NCBI GenBank assembly: GCA_937950315.1
Contig: CALFDU010000060.1
Span: 1-64,000, forward strand
Direction of reading: 5' to 3'
Source: an uncultured Saprospiraceae bacterium
Lineage (GTDB): Bacteria > Bacteroidota > Bacteroidia > Chitinophagales > Saprospiraceae
Length of the DNA: 64,000 bases
Both the position numbers and the translations under genes were made by a program. Positions 34,886 to 44,974 of this stretch are shown here, in pieces (position 1 is the stretch's first letter; each line of letters begins with the position of its first letter). A model generated the notes under the pieces. The model searched no databases. It worked only from the letters and a program-made list of their open reading frames with translations, and was not told the origin of the DNA.

Positions 34886-35902
34886 TTAAGTTCTTTGATT
34901 AATTAAATCTAAAGCTACATCTACAATCATATCTTCTTGGCCTCCAACCATTTTACGGCGCCCCAATTCTTCCAAAATAGTTCTTGTATCTAGGCCATAT
35001 TTTTTGGCTGCGCGTTCTGAGTGCAATAAAAAACTAGAATATACACCTGCATATCCTAGTGATAATGTTTCACGATCTACCCGGACAGGTCTTTCTTGTA
35101 AAGGTCTGATCAAATCGTCAGCAGCATCCATCAATTTATAAACATCTGAATTGTGTTCTATGCCCATTTTATTCAATACTGCAACCAATACTTCCAACGG
35201 TGCATTACCTGCTCCTGCGCCCATTCCAGCCAATGAAGCATCCAATCGATTAGCTCCATGCTTAAGCGCCATAACAGTATTGGCAACTCCAAGAGAAAGA
35301 TTGTGGTGACAATGAATTCCTATTTCTGTTTCAGGTTTAAGTACCTCTTTAAATGCTTTGATTCGATCTGCAACATCTTCCATCAGCAATGCCCCAGCCG
35401 AATCAGTTACGTACACACAATCAGCGCCTGCATTTTCCATAATTTTTGCTTGCTCTGCGAGGTCTTTGGGTTCGTTCATATGTGCCATCATTAAAAAGCC
35501 GCCCACATCCATTCCTAGCTTTTTTGCTGCATTGATGTGTTGTGGCGCTATGTCTGCTTCAGTACAATGTGTGGCAATTCTGACAGATTGAACACCTAAG
35601 TCATTCGCTTTTTTTAGGTCATCAATGGTAGCAATACCAGGAAGTATCAATGTGGTGAGGGTAGCGTGCCTTAATGATGCGGCTATTCCATCAAGCCAAT
35701 CCCAGTCTGAGTGTGCGCCAAATCCATAATTGAAGCTTCCTCCAGCCAATCCATCGCCATGTGAAATTTCAATTGCATCAACTTTAGCATCATCCAAGGC
35801 CAGCGCAATTTCCTTAATCTTTTCCTTCGAGTATTGATGCCTGATGGCATGCATGCCGTCTCTCAATGTTACATCTTGAATGTAAATCTTTTTGTTCATC
35901 AT
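34886..35902 (-). CDS. dmpG/mhpE: 4-hydroxy-2-oxovalerate aldolase
   Basis: Cleaves 4-hydroxy-2-oxopentanoate to pyruvate and acetaldehyde. The DmpG/MhpE signature is intact: [18 protein letters not shown] at the N-terminus (catalytic Arg, Asp, His), [21 protein letters not shown], and the metal-binding [11 protein letters not shown]. Length about 338 residues is normal. Start is chosen at ATG 35900-35902, because the longer frame begins with TTG at 35932 and would overlap the upstream gene by 23 bp; ATG 35897-35899 is equally possible. In this family acetaldehyde is passed by a tunnel to the acylating dehydrogenase, whose gene lies directly upstream. Confidence 0.94.
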   Translation of the reverse strand: MMNKKIYIQDVTLRDGMHAIRHQYSKEKIKEIALALDDAKVDAIEISHGDGLAGGSFNYGFGAHSDWDWLDGIAASLRHATLTTLILPGIATIDDLKKANDLGVQSVRIATHCTEADIAPQHINAAKKLGMDVGGFLMMAHMNEPKDLAEQAKIMENAGADCVYVTDSAGALLMEDVADRIKAFKEVLKPETEIGIHCHHNLSLGVANTVMALKHGANRLDASLAGMGAGAGNAPLEVLVAVLNKMGIEHNSDVYKLMDAADDLIRPLQERPVRVDRETLSLGYAGVYSSFLLHSERAAKKYGLDTRTILEELGRRKMVGGQEDMIVDVALDLINQRT

Positions 35903-35909
35903 CGATGGT

Positions 35910-36836
35910 TTATGAATGGTTTTGATTGACAATTCTTTCTGCGGTTGCTCTTGCAGCTGAGGTCATAATATCTAAATTTCCAGCATACTCTGGAAGATAA
36001 TGTCCAGCGCCCACCACCTTTAGTAGAACTGTGGTTTTTAATCCATGCTGTAGTCCTAATCCTTCAATAAAAACAGGCTCAGATTCTGGTATTTCATCAA
36101 ATTGAATGTCTTGATGTAGCTCATAACCAGGTACATATTTTTGAACCTCGGCAACCATATCGTGGATGCTTGCTCGTATTTTTCCTCTATCAGCATCTTC
36201 TGATAATGTGATGACTGTATCACGCATCACCAATGGCGGTTCAGCAGGGTTCAAGACAATGATGGCTTTGCCTTTTTTTGCTTTTCCTACAGACTCGATG
36301 GCGTGTGAAGTTGTTTCTGTAAATTCGTCAATATTGGCACGAGTGCCAGGGCCGGCAGATTTACTTGCAATCGATGCGATGATCTCGCCATAATGCACTG
36401 AGGCGATACGGCTGATAGCGGCTACGATTGGAATGGTAGCTTGACCGCCGCAGGTCACCATATTCACATTTTGAACATCTATGTTTTCATTAAAATTAAC
36501 TGGAGGAACTAGAAATGGACCGATTGCAGCTGGTGTTAAATCAATGACTTTTTTATCAGAAAATTCCTGGATTATGTTCCAATTATATCTGTGAGCTTTC
36601 GCGGATGTGGCATCAAAAATTATTTTGATATCATTCCATTCTGACATTTTTATCAAACCATCAATTCCTGTGTGGCAAGTTTCTACTCCCATTCTTTTAG
36701 CTCTGGCTAGTCCATCAGAATTTTCATCAATGCCGACCATAACTGACATCTCAAGAGCTTCAGAAAGTCGTATGATTTTAATCATAAGATCTGTTCCAAT
36801 ATTTCCTGGACCGATGATAGCTACTTTTGTTTTCAT
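35910..36836 (-). CDS. dmpF/mhpF: Acetaldehyde dehydrogenase (acylating)
   Basis: Oxidises acetaldehyde with NAD+ and CoA to acetyl-CoA. 308 residues, the usual length of DmpF/MhpF/BphJ. The Rossmann motif [10 protein letters not shown] is at 9-18; the catalytic Cys129 lies in [29 protein letters not shown] and [37 protein letters not shown] are family-specific. It forms a complex with the aldolase. It overlaps the hydratase gene by 4 bp at its start and precedes the aldolase by 7 bp. Confidence 0.95.
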   Translation of the reverse strand: MKTKVAIIGPGNIGTDLMIKIIRLSEALEMSVMVGIDENSDGLARAKRMGVETCHTGIDGLIKMSEWNDIKIIFDATSAKAHRYNWNIIQEFSDKKVIDLTPAAIGPFLVPPVNFNENIDVQNVNMVTCGGQATIPIVAAISRIASVHYGEIIASIASKSAGPGTRANIDEFTETTSHAIESVGKAKKGKAIIVLNPAEPPLVMRDTVITLSEDADRGKIRASIHDMVAEVQKYVPGYELHQDIQFDEIPESEPVFIEGLGLQHGLKTTVLLKVVGAGHYLPEYAGNLDIMTSAARATAERIVNQNHS

Positions 36837-37609
36837 TCCGAAAAGTTTACCGACACAGAACCTAATCCTTCAAAGTGCGCCGTAATTAAATCTCCAGCAT
36901 TTACAGAAACCATAGGCCCCAATGCACCAGTAAAGATGACTTCTCCTGCCTTCAGGGGATGCCCCATTTCTACCATTTTATTCGCCAACCAAATCGTTGC
37001 ATTGATTGGAGAGCCCAGACATGCTGCTCCAGATCCGCTTGATGCAGCTTCATTGTTTTTAAACATTTCCATTTCACAACCTACAAGATCCATTTCGATC
37101 AATCTAGTAGGAGAGTGTCCCAATACATAATGGCTAGCAGAAGCATTGTCAGCAACAGTATCCGTAATCTTGATATTCCAATCCTTAATTCGACTACCCA
37201 CAATTTCAATGGCTGGTAGAGCATATTCAACAGCATTTATTATATCCACTGTTGTCAGATTGGTTCCGGTAAGGTCCTTTCCAAGCACAAAAGCGATTTC
37301 GGCTTCAACCTTTGGTTGCATCAATTCCGACATACTGACTGACTGGCCAGTGAGAATCTCCATATCATGGAATAATATACCAAAATCTGGCTGATCGACA
37401 CCAAGTTGCGTCTGTACAGCTGTGGATGTTAATCCAATTTTCTTACCTGTGATACGCGCGCCGTTATTAAGCCTGAACTCAGTATTGATTTTTTGAATTT
37501 CGTACGCCTTGGGAATATCTGTAATTCCAATTTCATTCCTAAGAGGATCTATGGGGATTTTAGATTCACTTGCTTTTCTGAGCCTTTCGGCAAATGTGGT
37601 TGCGTGCAC
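36833..37609 (-). CDS. dmpE/mhpD: 2-oxopent-4-enoate hydratase
   Basis: Adds water to 2-hydroxypenta-2,4-dienoate to give 4-hydroxy-2-oxopentanoate. 258 residues, starting with GTG. The sequence aligns with DmpE/Mhp[28 protein letters not shown], the metal-ligand region [41 protein letters not shown] and [14 protein letters not shown]. The related 4-oxalocrotonate decarboxylase is a possible alternative, but these segments fit the hydratase better. It is the first gene of the three-gene operon (hydratase, dehydrogenase, aldolase). No dioxygenase or semialdehyde-processing genes are near. Confidence 0.88.
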   Translation of the reverse strand: MHATTFAERLRKASESKIPIDPLRNEIGITDIPKAYEIQKINTEFRLNNGARITGKKIGLTSTAVQTQLGVDQPDFGILFHDMEILTGQSVSMSELMQPKVEAEIAFVLGKDLTGTNLTTVDIINAVEYALPAIEIVGSRIKDWNIKITDTVADNASASHYVLGHSPTRLIEMDLVGCEMEMFKNNEAASSGSGAACLGSPINATIWLANKMVEMGHPLKAGEVIFTGALGPMVSVNAGDLITAHFEGLGSVSVNFSE

Positions 37610-37761
37610 AGCGATAAGAGTTTTTGTTTTGGATAAAGTGGTCTTTATATACTTTTCAAAGTTAGGAATGTCGGATTATTTGTTTGTTATCATTGAAGCT
37701 ATACCAATAGGGGCATATCTTATAATAGCTATTTAACATAATATTAATTATAGGCAAATAG

Positions 37762-38517
37762 CTAGCTGAGATGCCTGAATAATATAGCTTCTTTGATTTC
37801 TTTCTTTTTCAGTTTGTTATTGTTCTTGTACAGTAACTCTCGTGTAATCTTAATTTGTTTCTTGGTCATTTTGTAGATAAACTTGTAATTGCTTGCAGAT
37901 TTTCTCTTTTCATATCGAGTTATATTTTTCTCAGAAATATAATCTAGAAATTCTTCGATCATCTTGATGGATTCTTTTTTCCCAAATTCCCATCTAGCAA
38001 TTAAGGCATAATTTCCATTAATCGTTTCTAGGTCTTCAAACATGTCTTCAACATCATCATTGACTTCTGTGACCAGGTCAAAATATCGCCAATCAGGTAA
38101 GGTGTATTTTGTATTTAAATCCTTGGCACGGTCATATATAATTTGTCTCATCAATCTAACGTCACAGGACTTATAGTAATAATAATATTCAGGAGATCCT
38201 TCTGTAGGCATTTTTCCTGACCTTAGCTTCAGCTCATGGCTTTGATATTTCTGAATATGCTTTGAATATTCAGCGAGTTTTGATTTGGGGACGCCACATG
38301 CAAGCATGTCCTTATGTATTTCTTTCCAATACTTATTCAGTTCAGATTTCTTTATTTTCCAATTGGATTCTAAATATTGATCAAGCTTATATATGCTGAT
38401 TTGAAGCTGTATAAGATGCTTTGTAAGTGCTTTTTTGCCCTTTATTTTACTATCTTTCATCAACTTCGATAGTTCTCTGTATTCAAATAAAGTCCTAATC
38501 TTCTTTTTCATGTACAC
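37762..38517 (-). CDS. Charged cytoplasmic protein of unknown function
   Basis: 251 residues, very rich in Lys, Glu and Tyr, without a signal peptide or transmembrane helix. Helical segments dominate (KKIRTLFEYRELSKLMKDSK, KKALTKHLIQLQISIYKLDQYL). Notable patches are SPEYYYYYKSCD and the basic C-terminus KNNNKLKKKEIKEAILF. No family is recognised. It stands alone between the meta-cleavage operon and the VCBS lipoprotein gene, divergent from the latter. Confidence 0.6.
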   Translation of the reverse strand: MYMKKKIRTLFEYRELSKLMKDSKIKGKKALTKHLIQLQISIYKLDQYLESNWKIKKSELNKYWKEIHKDMLACGVPKSKLAEYSKHIQKYQSHELKLRSGKMPTEGSPEYYYYYKSCDVRLMRQIIYDRAKDLNTKYTLPDWRYFDLVTEVNDDVEDMFEDLETINGNYALIARWEFGKKESIKMIEEFLDYISEKNITRYEKRKSASNYKFIYKMTKKQIKITRELLYKNNNKLKKKEIKEAILFRHLS

Positions 38518-38589
38518 TTTGAGTTTATATATTGTAAACTACATAATTCGTAGCTGATTTTATTATCTTTCGGTTCAGTTCTTAAAAAT

Positions 38590-41500
38590 ATGAAATATAC
38601 TCACCTTCTATTCTTTTTATCACTAGTACTATGCATCATTTCTTGTCAAAATGATGGAGATCAAAATAATGCAGTTCAATCCAAAGTTCAAGGTAACATT
38701 ACAAATAATAAAGCTACTATAAAGGTGGCTTCGTTTGAAAAACTACCTCCTGAACGAACTGGGATAAATTTTACAAACCGAATCAAAGAAACACAAAATT
38801 TAAATATCTATAATTTTGAATATTTCTACAACGGTGCTGGCGTATCTGTTGGGGATGTTAACAATGATGGTCTACCCGATTTATATTTTTCGTGCAATCA
38901 ATGTCCAAATAAATTGTACATAAACAAAGGGAATTTACAATTTGAAAATATTACCAAAACTTCTGGTATCGAAGCTCGCGGTAAATTTAAGACTGGTACT
39001 GCTATGGTTGATATAAACAACGATGGTCTGCTAGATATTTTTGCCTTAAGATCTGGTAAGGATGAATTGGTGGATAGAAGAAATTATGTTTTCATAAACA
39101 ACGGTGATTTGACATTCCAAAATAAATCTTCTACCCTTGGCATTGATGCGCCGACCAATACCATGCATGTAAATTTCCTAGATTTTGATAGAGATGGAGA
39201 TATAGATGTGTTTTATGGGAATCATCCTTTGGACCTATTTACTAACAACCAGCTGAAGGTCAAAAAGAGGCCAGGTGGTGGGTTTGAGATAAACAATATT
39301 GCCTCAAATCAAGAAGAAGCTCAGAAATTATACAGAAATGACAATGGCAAATTTGTCAATATCGCTGAAAGTGCAGGTATCGGTAAAAGAGGATTTGCCT
39401 TGAGCTCCATCGTCTCAGACTTTAATGATGACGGCTATCCAGACCTATATATAGGCAATGATTACATCGATCCAGACAATCTTTATATCAATCAAAAGAA
39501 TGGTAAGTTTAAAGATGAGCGAGCTAAGTATTTTAAGGTCATGAGCCAAAATACGATGGGTACAGATTATGAGGATGTCAACAATGATGGATTGCCTGAT
39601 TTAATCGCTACCGATATGCTTGCATCCACTAGGCAGCGTCAACAGGAACTAGGCACAAACATGTTTAGAGATTATTTTGACCAATCTGTAGCCTATGGTT
39701 ACGGTGCTCAAATTTTTAAAAATACATTGCAGATCAATCAAGGCAATGGAAGTTACAGTGATCAGTCTTATCTAAGAGGAGTTCATGCAACAGATTGGAC
39801 GTGGGCGTCATTGCTTGCCGATTTTAATAATGACGGAAGTAAAGATTTGTATGTGACCAATGGTTTTCGAAGAGATATTTCAGATCTTGATTTCATGGAT
39901 TTTAGAGATGCAAACCAAGGTGTTGCTATTGATGTAGACAACATTCAAGAATTGATGGAACTGATTCCTTCCAAGAAAGTCAGCAATCAATTTTTTGTTA
40001 ACAATGGCCAGGGTCAATTCAGTGATTTAACCAAAGAAGCAAATCTAAATGATCCTGGATTTTCCCATGGAGCAGTTTATGCTGATTTAGACAATGATGG
40101 TGATTTGGAATTGATAGTAAACAACTTAGATGAACCTGCTTCTATTTATAAAAACAATACACGAGAAACTGATCCTTCAAATTCTAACTTCTTGAGTGTA
40201 AGACTTCAAGGACCGAATGGAAATAGATTTGGTATTGGTGCAAAAGTGTATGTTCATGCAGGTGCAGATGTAATGATGCAAGAGTATAGACCGATGAAGG
40301 GTTATATGTCCTGTGTGGAAAACAGATTGCATTTTGGATTGGGTTCAAAAAATCAAGTTGATAAATTAATCATTGAATGGCCTGACGGAAGAACTGAAAC
40401 AATACAAAAGATAGAAGCCAACCAACATTTTATCGCTCAATATTCAAACGCCAAGGGTAGAAAGCAAAAGACAACACTCCCCTCTCCTTTGTTTGAAAAG
40501 GCTAAAATACCTGGTTTGGTCTACAAGCATAAAGATTTAAAATTTAATGACTTTAATCGCGAACCATTGTTGATGCATAAGTATAGTGATTCAGGACCTG
40601 CATTTGCTATTGGAGACTTGAATGGTGATGGTCTTGATGATTATTATATTGGTGGAGCGAAGAATTCTAAAGGCTCTGTTACATTACAACTGCAACAAGG
40701 AGGTTTTGGATCTAAAAAAACCATCAACTCAAAAGATGATGCAAAATATGAAGATGTAGATGCGACATTTTTTGATGCCGACGGTGATGGCGATTTGGAT
40801 TTATTTGTTGTCAGTGGAGGGTCAGAAAATGATAGAGGAAGCAATTTGTTTGCGGATAGACTTTATTTGAATGATGGCAAAGGCTCATTTGCCTTGAGCA
40901 AAAATATTCCTGCCATTACAGAAAATGGATCGTGCGTATCAGCTGGAGATTATGATGGGGATGGTGACATGGATCTTTTTGTTGGAGCGGGTGTTGTTCC
41001 TGGAAGATTTCCAGAAGGAGGAGTATCTAGAATTTTAGAAAACAATGATGGTTTGTTTACTGATAAGACTGAATCTCTTTTTAAAGAAAAATCTTTAGGA
41101 ATCGTTTCATCTTCTCAATGGGTAGATTTGAATGGAGATAAAAAATTGGAGCTGATCATAAGTGGAGAATGGATGCCTATAAGAGTATTTGGACTGGAGG
41201 GAAATGAGATGGTTGAGATGACCAAGCAATTTGGTTTGGAAGGTACAAATGGTCTTTGGCAAAGTCTCAAAGTAATAGATATAGATAATGATGGAGATCA
41301 GGATATTATTGCTGGTAATTACGGTCTTAATACAAGGTATAGAGCAAGCAGTAAAGATCCACTTACATGTTATGGTGGTGACCTCGATAATAATGATTTT
41401 CTAGACCCAATTATTTGTGAAGTTTCAAACGGAAAAAGCTATCCACTTGCACGTAAAGTTGTCTTGAGTTCTACCTTGCCAATGATAAAGAAAAAGGCAC

Positions 41501-41940
41501 TTAAAAACGTTGACTATGCCAAAGCAAGTATGGATGAAATATTTGATGAATCGGTATTGAAAGATGTACCTATTTATGAAGTAAACGAACTTGAAACATG
41601 TATTTTCATAAACAATGGAAGTCAGTTTGAAAAACAACAATTACCACTGGAAGCACAGAGTTTTCCTGTGTGCGCTATTGAGTATGATGCATCAAATAAA
41701 AGTTTGTTTCTCGCAGGTAATATTGACGGAATGGAGGTAATAAACGGTCCAAATAACGCAGGAAATGGTCTTATGCTGCAAAAACAAGGAAAAAACTGGA
41801 AACCACTGCTACCATTGGAGTCTGGAATATCTATCCCCTACTCTACCAGGGCTTTAAAGCTATTAAACACCAAGAAACATGGTAAGCTATTGATTGCCGC
41901 AAATCACAATGGCCCATTACAAGCTTTCGCTCAAAATTAA
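38590..41940 (+). CDS. VCBS/FG-GAP repeat lipoprotein with ASPIC/UnbV domain
   Basis: 1116 residues. Signal peptide ends IISC (Cys19), a lipobox, so the protein is anchored to a membrane. At least twelve Asp-rich calcium-binding turns of the FG-GAP type are seen, for example DVNNDGLPDLY, DINNDGLLDIF, DFDRDGDIDVF, DFNDDGYPDLY, DFNNDGSKDLY, DLNGDGLDDYY, DADGDGDLDLF and DIDNDGDQDII, in two blocks. Between the blocks lies an ASPIC/UnbV domain (NGNRFGIGAKVYVHAGAD, LHFGLGSKNQVDKLIIEWPDGR). The whole resembles CRTAC1-type proteins common in Bacteroidota. A surface-binding role is likely; ligand unknown. Its stop overlaps the convergent aldo/keto reductase gene by 4 bp. Confidence 0.88.
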   Translation: MKYTHLLFFLSLVLCIISCQNDGDQNNAVQSKVQGNITNNKATIKVASFEKLPPERTGINFTNRIKETQNLNIYNFEYFYNGAGVSVGDVNNDGLPDLYFSCNQCPNKLYINKGNLQFENITKTSGIEARGKFKTGTAMVDINNDGLLDIFALRSGKDELVDRRNYVFINNGDLTFQNKSSTLGIDAPTNTMHVNFLDFDRDGDIDVFYGNHPLDLFTNNQLKVKKRPGGGFEINNIASNQEEAQKLYRNDNGKFVNIAESAGIGKRGFALSSIVSDFNDDGYPDLYIGNDYIDPDNLYINQKNGKFKDERAKYFKVMSQNTMGTDYEDVNNDGLPDLIATDMLASTRQRQQELGTNMFRDYFDQSVAYGYGAQIFKNTLQINQGNGSYSDQSYLRGVHATDWTWASLLADFNNDGSKDLYVTNGFRRDISDLDFMDFRDANQGVAIDVDNIQELMELIPSKKVSNQFFVNNGQGQFSDLTKEANLNDPGFSHGAVYADLDNDGDLELIVNNLDEPASIYKNNTRETDPSNSNFLSVRLQGPNGNRFGIGAKVYVHAGADVMMQEYRPMKGYMSCVENRLHFGLGSKNQVDKLIIEWPDGRTETIQKIEANQHFIAQYSNAKGRKQKTTLPSPLFEKAKIPGLVYKHKDLKFNDFNREPLLMHKYSDSGPAFAIGDLNGDGLDDYYIGGAKNSKGSVTLQLQQGGFGSKKTINSKDDAKYEDVDATFFDADGDGDLDLFVVSGGSENDRGSNLFADRLYLNDGKGSFALSKNIPAITENGSCVSAGDYDGDGDMDLFVGAGVVPGRFPEGGVSRILENNDGLFTDKTESLFKEKSLGIVSSSQWVDLNGDKKLELIISGEWMPIRVFGLEGNEMVEMTKQFGLEGTNGLWQSLKVIDIDNDGDQDIIAGNYGLNTRYRASSKDPLTCYGGDLDNNDFLDPIICEVSNGKSYPLARKVVLSSTLPMIKKKALKNVDYAKASMDEIFDESVLKDVPIYEVNELETCIFINNGSQFEKQQLPLEAQSFPVCAIEYDASNKSLFLAGNIDGMEVINGPNNAGNGLMLQKQGKNWKPLLPLESGISIPYSTRALKLLNTKKHGKLLIAANHNGPLQAFAQN

Positions 41941-42971
41941 GGGCACGGGTTAGGAAATTCTTCATGGATTTTTTCGATATCAGCCATGCATTCGGCATCA
42001 AGTTTTAGACTGGCTGAACCTATGTTTTCTTTGAGTTGATTGACAGAGGTTGCACCTACAATGTTGCTTCCTAGAAACTTTCTTTCTGTCACAAAAGACA
42101 GCGCCATTTGAGTCATTAAAAGATTGTGTTTTTGGGATATTTTCAAGTACTTTTCTGTGACTCGAAATGCTTTTTCTCCGATGTATCTGGTCATACGATC
42201 TTTGTGCTTATTCAATCGATCATTTGGGGTGTCTTTTTTCATGTGGAATTTACCAGTCAATAGACCCATCCCCAGAGGAGAATATGCCAGTAAATCTATC
42301 TTCTCAAACAAGGAAATTTCAGCGAGTCCGATCTCGAAAGTTCTGTTCAATAATGAGTATGGATTTTGAATTGAAACGGGCATTGGTAGATCGTGTTTTC
42401 TGCACAATTCAACACAACGCATCACACCCCATGGCGATTCATTTGAAAGACCCCAAGATCTTATTTTTCCTTCTTTGATTAAAGAAGACAATTTTTGAAT
42501 GACGCTAAGGAAATTATCTTCCCAACCATCAAGCTCTGTGACTCCGCGTGTACCAAAACGATTGTTCTGGCGCTCTGGCCAGTGTAGTTGATAAAGATCA
42601 AGGTAATCTGTTTGTAGCCTTTTTAAACTACCGTCTAGGGCAATATCAATTGATTGATCAGTAAAGTCTAACTCGGATCTAATCCACGTAATGCCTGCTG
42701 AAGGCCCAGTCACCTTAGAGGCTATGATTACATCTTTCCGATTTTGATTCTTAAGCCAAGTACCAACATATTTTTCTGTAAGTCCTTGCGTTTCTTTTCT
42801 TATAGGGACAGCATAAATTTCTGCCGCATCAAAAAAATTAATCCCATTTGCGTAAGCATAATCCATGATATCATGTGATTCTGATTCCGAATTTTGTTCA
42901 CCAAAAGTCATTGTTCCTAGGCAAATTTTACTTACCTGTATTCCACTTTTACCTAATTCTCTTTTTTCCAT
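41937..42971 (-). CDS. tas: Aldo/keto reductase, Tas-like
   Basis: 344 residues, (beta/alpha)8-barrel of the AKR superfamily. Family marks are the start MEKRELGKSGIQVSKICLGTMTFG, the active-site region FFDAAEIYAVPIRKETQGLTEKYVG (catalytic Asp and Tyr), DLYQLHWPER, and the NADPH-binding GSNIVGATSVNQLKENIGS. The AVP.RKETQGLTE form is specific to E. coli Tas-type reductases. Physiological substrate unknown. It follows the coiled-coil gene by 6 bp on the minus strand, so the two may be co-transcribed. Confidence 0.9.
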   Translation of the reverse strand: MEKRELGKSGIQVSKICLGTMTFGEQNSESESHDIMDYAYANGINFFDAAEIYAVPIRKETQGLTEKYVGTWLKNQNRKDVIIASKVTGPSAGITWIRSELDFTDQSIDIALDGSLKRLQTDYLDLYQLHWPERQNNRFGTRGVTELDGWEDNFLSVIQKLSSLIKEGKIRSWGLSNESPWGVMRCVELCRKHDLPMPVSIQNPYSLLNRTFEIGLAEISLFEKIDLLAYSPLGMGLLTGKFHMKKDTPNDRLNKHKDRMTRYIGEKAFRVTEKYLKISQKHNLLMTQMALSFVTERKFLGSNIVGATSVNQLKENIGSASLKLDAECMADIEKIHEEFPNPCP

Positions 42972-42977
42972 TATTCT

Positions 42978-43922
42978 TTATTGTGAAAGAAGAATTCTAT
43001 CTCTCTCTTTGAGTAATTCTGCTAAATTCTGTTTGTTGTTTTGAAATTCTTTATCAAGTGATTGTTTGATTCTATCCACTTTGTCTTTTACCACAAGGAC
43101 TGAATTCAATGTATTTTTAATTTTCTGTTGTATGATCCAATCGGTGATTAGATTGTCTAAAAAGTAATCTGTAAACTTATTAAGTTCATTAAAGTTTAAG
43201 GTAAGCCTCATATTTGTTTCACCGAGATCACTCATTTCTTTTGCAAAATAATCAAGACTACGTTGTGTGACTGCTAAGGCGCGCGAAGCTTCACTTAATT
43301 TACTTCTTTTCATCATTTCAGCATATCCGCTTGAATTTCTACCTCTCCATCTTCCCCAATCCAATGCTTGTCTGAGTATTCCAGTTAAACCGTCTAAGTT
43401 CTTATATGCATTAGAAGATGCTGTTATGGCTTCTGCTATTTCCTTACCGAGGATTACAGAATGATCGTATTTTTTTAAAACAAGAGCAACTTCCTCCCTT
43501 TTTGGGTTGCCTGAATTTAAGAGTTCTTCTTGTCTATGTCTTTTCAGGTCTTCAACTTCTTTTTTAACTTTTGGAAAGGAGATGGATTTCTTTTGTAGTA
43601 AGTCTTTTTCGTATTCAATAATATCGATTTCTTCTCTGAGGGCATTATATTTTAAAGAGACCGCCAAATATTCTTGGCGTTCAGTTTCAAGTTGTTTCTC
43701 TTTGTCTCCTAGGATTTTATAAAAAAGTGGTCTAAAACCTTTGTTTTCAAGAGATTTGACGTCTTTTTCCTCTTTTTTTAATTGAGAGGTAATTTGCTCT
43801 AGTTCTTTGTACTTTTCTGCTAATGTGTTTGATACGTCCTCTAAGTGCGCGTTGACTCTTTTTAGGCTGTACAACTCCTCTATCTTTGACTTAAGTCGAG
43901 TAAGAATTGAATTATCTGACAT
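42978..43922 (-). CDS. Coiled-coil protein of unknown function
   Basis: 314 residues, no signal peptide or transmembrane helix. Residues about 1-140 are a heptad-rich coiled coil (LKSKIEELYSLKRVNAHLEDV, YKELEQITSQLKKEEKDVKSL). A central globular-like part contains LDGLTGILRQALDWGRWRGRN. The last ~90 residues are again helical (NTLNSVLVVKDKVDRIKQSL). Likely a scaffold or cytoskeletal-like protein; no family is recognised. It is divergent from the LEA-like gene at 44046 with a 123-bp spacer. Confidence 0.65.
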   Translation of the reverse strand: MSDNSILTRLKSKIEELYSLKRVNAHLEDVSNTLAEKYKELEQITSQLKKEEKDVKSLENKGFRPLFYKILGDKEKQLETERQEYLAVSLKYNALREEIDIIEYEKDLLQKKSISFPKVKKEVEDLKRHRQEELLNSGNPKREEVALVLKKYDHSVILGKEIAEAITASSNAYKNLDGLTGILRQALDWGRWRGRNSSGYAEMMKRSKLSEASRALAVTQRSLDYFAKEMSDLGETNMRLTLNFNELNKFTDYFLDNLITDWIIQQKIKNTLNSVLVVKDKVDRIKQSLDKEFQNNKQNLAELLKERDRILLSQ

Positions 43923-44045
43923 TTTTTCGGCTAACTTTTATTAAACTCCTGTAAATCAATGATAAAACTATGAAATATTAACAGCACAACTACTTTGTTA
44001 TTACTATCTTTATAAACATAATATATTTAAAAACATTAATTCGAA

Positions 44046-44921
44046 ATGGGTATTGTAAACGATTTAAAGAAAATATTTTTTGGAGCTAGTTCTGTGGCAA
44101 AGTCTGCTGCTGAGTCAACGGGCGACTACCTCAAGGAAGAAGGAGGTGATATTCTTGCAAAAGGCAAAGAAATGGCAGAGGAGGCAGGAAAGGCAGTATT
44201 GGATAAAACTGCAGACCTCAAAGATGCTGTTGTTGATGGTTCGGAAGGTATTTTAGGATCTGCAAAAGATAAACTTGATGACGTTGTTGCAGGAGGAGGA
44301 ATCATTGGGACAGCAAAAGAAACTTTAACTGGTGTTGTTGACGATATTTCTGAAAGTTCAATAGTACAGTCTGCCAAGGAGAAAATGTCAAATATTGCAG
44401 ATGATTTGGCCGAAAACCCACTGGTACAATCAGCGCAAGAGAAAGCGGAGAATCTAGGAAGAAAAATATTGGATTCGGGAGGGGATGCAGCTGAAAAAGG
44501 ACTTGAAATGTCAGAAACCGTAGGAGAAAAATTATTAGAAGCAAAAGATCGAGTTGCCGATAGAGCAAGTGAAATAAGTGACAACATTTCTGAGAAAATG
44601 GATGAGACTATGAAAAAAGCTCAAGCATGGGAAGCAGAACAAGCAAATAAACCGCCAAAAGGAGAGTTTGCAAAGGAAGATCTTGACGCAGGCGGATCTC
44701 TATTGGAAGGAAGCGATGATTTCTTTGCAAAAGCAGATAAATTTGGAGATGGTGATTATGATGCAGTAAATGAAGGGAAAGTGGTGGTTCAGGAAATTGA
44801 AGAAGCACCAAAAGATTTAAGTAAATCGATTGCAGATTTGGCAGGATTTGATGATGCTGATGGAGATGGAAACCCTCTTGTTGATGATGCAGATATAATA
44901 AATGATGATACTGATGGCTGA
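44046..44921 (+). CDS. LEA/apolipoprotein-like amphipathic helix protein
   Basis: 291 residues. From about residue 15 to 200 the sequence is a run of Ala/Lys/Glu/Asp-rich amphipathic helices with an approximately 11-residue rhythm (AKEKMSNIADDLAENPLVQSA, AAEKGLEMSETVGEKLLEA), like late-embryogenesis-abundant or YtxH-type proteins that stay flexible and protect membranes or proteins under stress. The C-terminal ~75 residues are very acidic with calcium-loop-like DDADGDGNPLVDDAD. No signal peptide. It precedes an ECF sigma gene by 53 bp on the same strand, hinting at stress regulation. No specific function is known. Confidence 0.65.
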   Translation: MGIVNDLKKIFFGASSVAKSAAESTGDYLKEEGGDILAKGKEMAEEAGKAVLDKTADLKDAVVDGSEGILGSAKDKLDDVVAGGGIIGTAKETLTGVVDDISESSIVQSAKEKMSNIADDLAENPLVQSAQEKAENLGRKILDSGGDAAEKGLEMSETVGEKLLEAKDRVADRASEISDNISEKMDETMKKAQAWEAEQANKPPKGEFAKEDLDAGGSLLEGSDDFFAKADKFGDGDYDAVNEGKVVVQEIEEAPKDLSKSIADLAGFDDADGDGNPLVDDADIINDDTDG

Positions 44922-44974
44922 TAAGCAGCGTTTTATCACTATTAAGAGTCTATTAAATAGGTAATAAGAATAAT

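Noticed and set aside
35903-35932. TTG start for the aldolase gene
   Set aside because: It adds ten non-conserved residues and overlaps the dehydrogenase gene by 23 bp; ATG codons at 35902 or 35899 fit the family start.
44126-44587. 153-codon minus-strand frame rich in Ser and Pro
   Set aside because: Antisense shadow of the Ala/Lys/Glu-repeat LEA-like gene; repeated codons keep the opposite strand free of stops.
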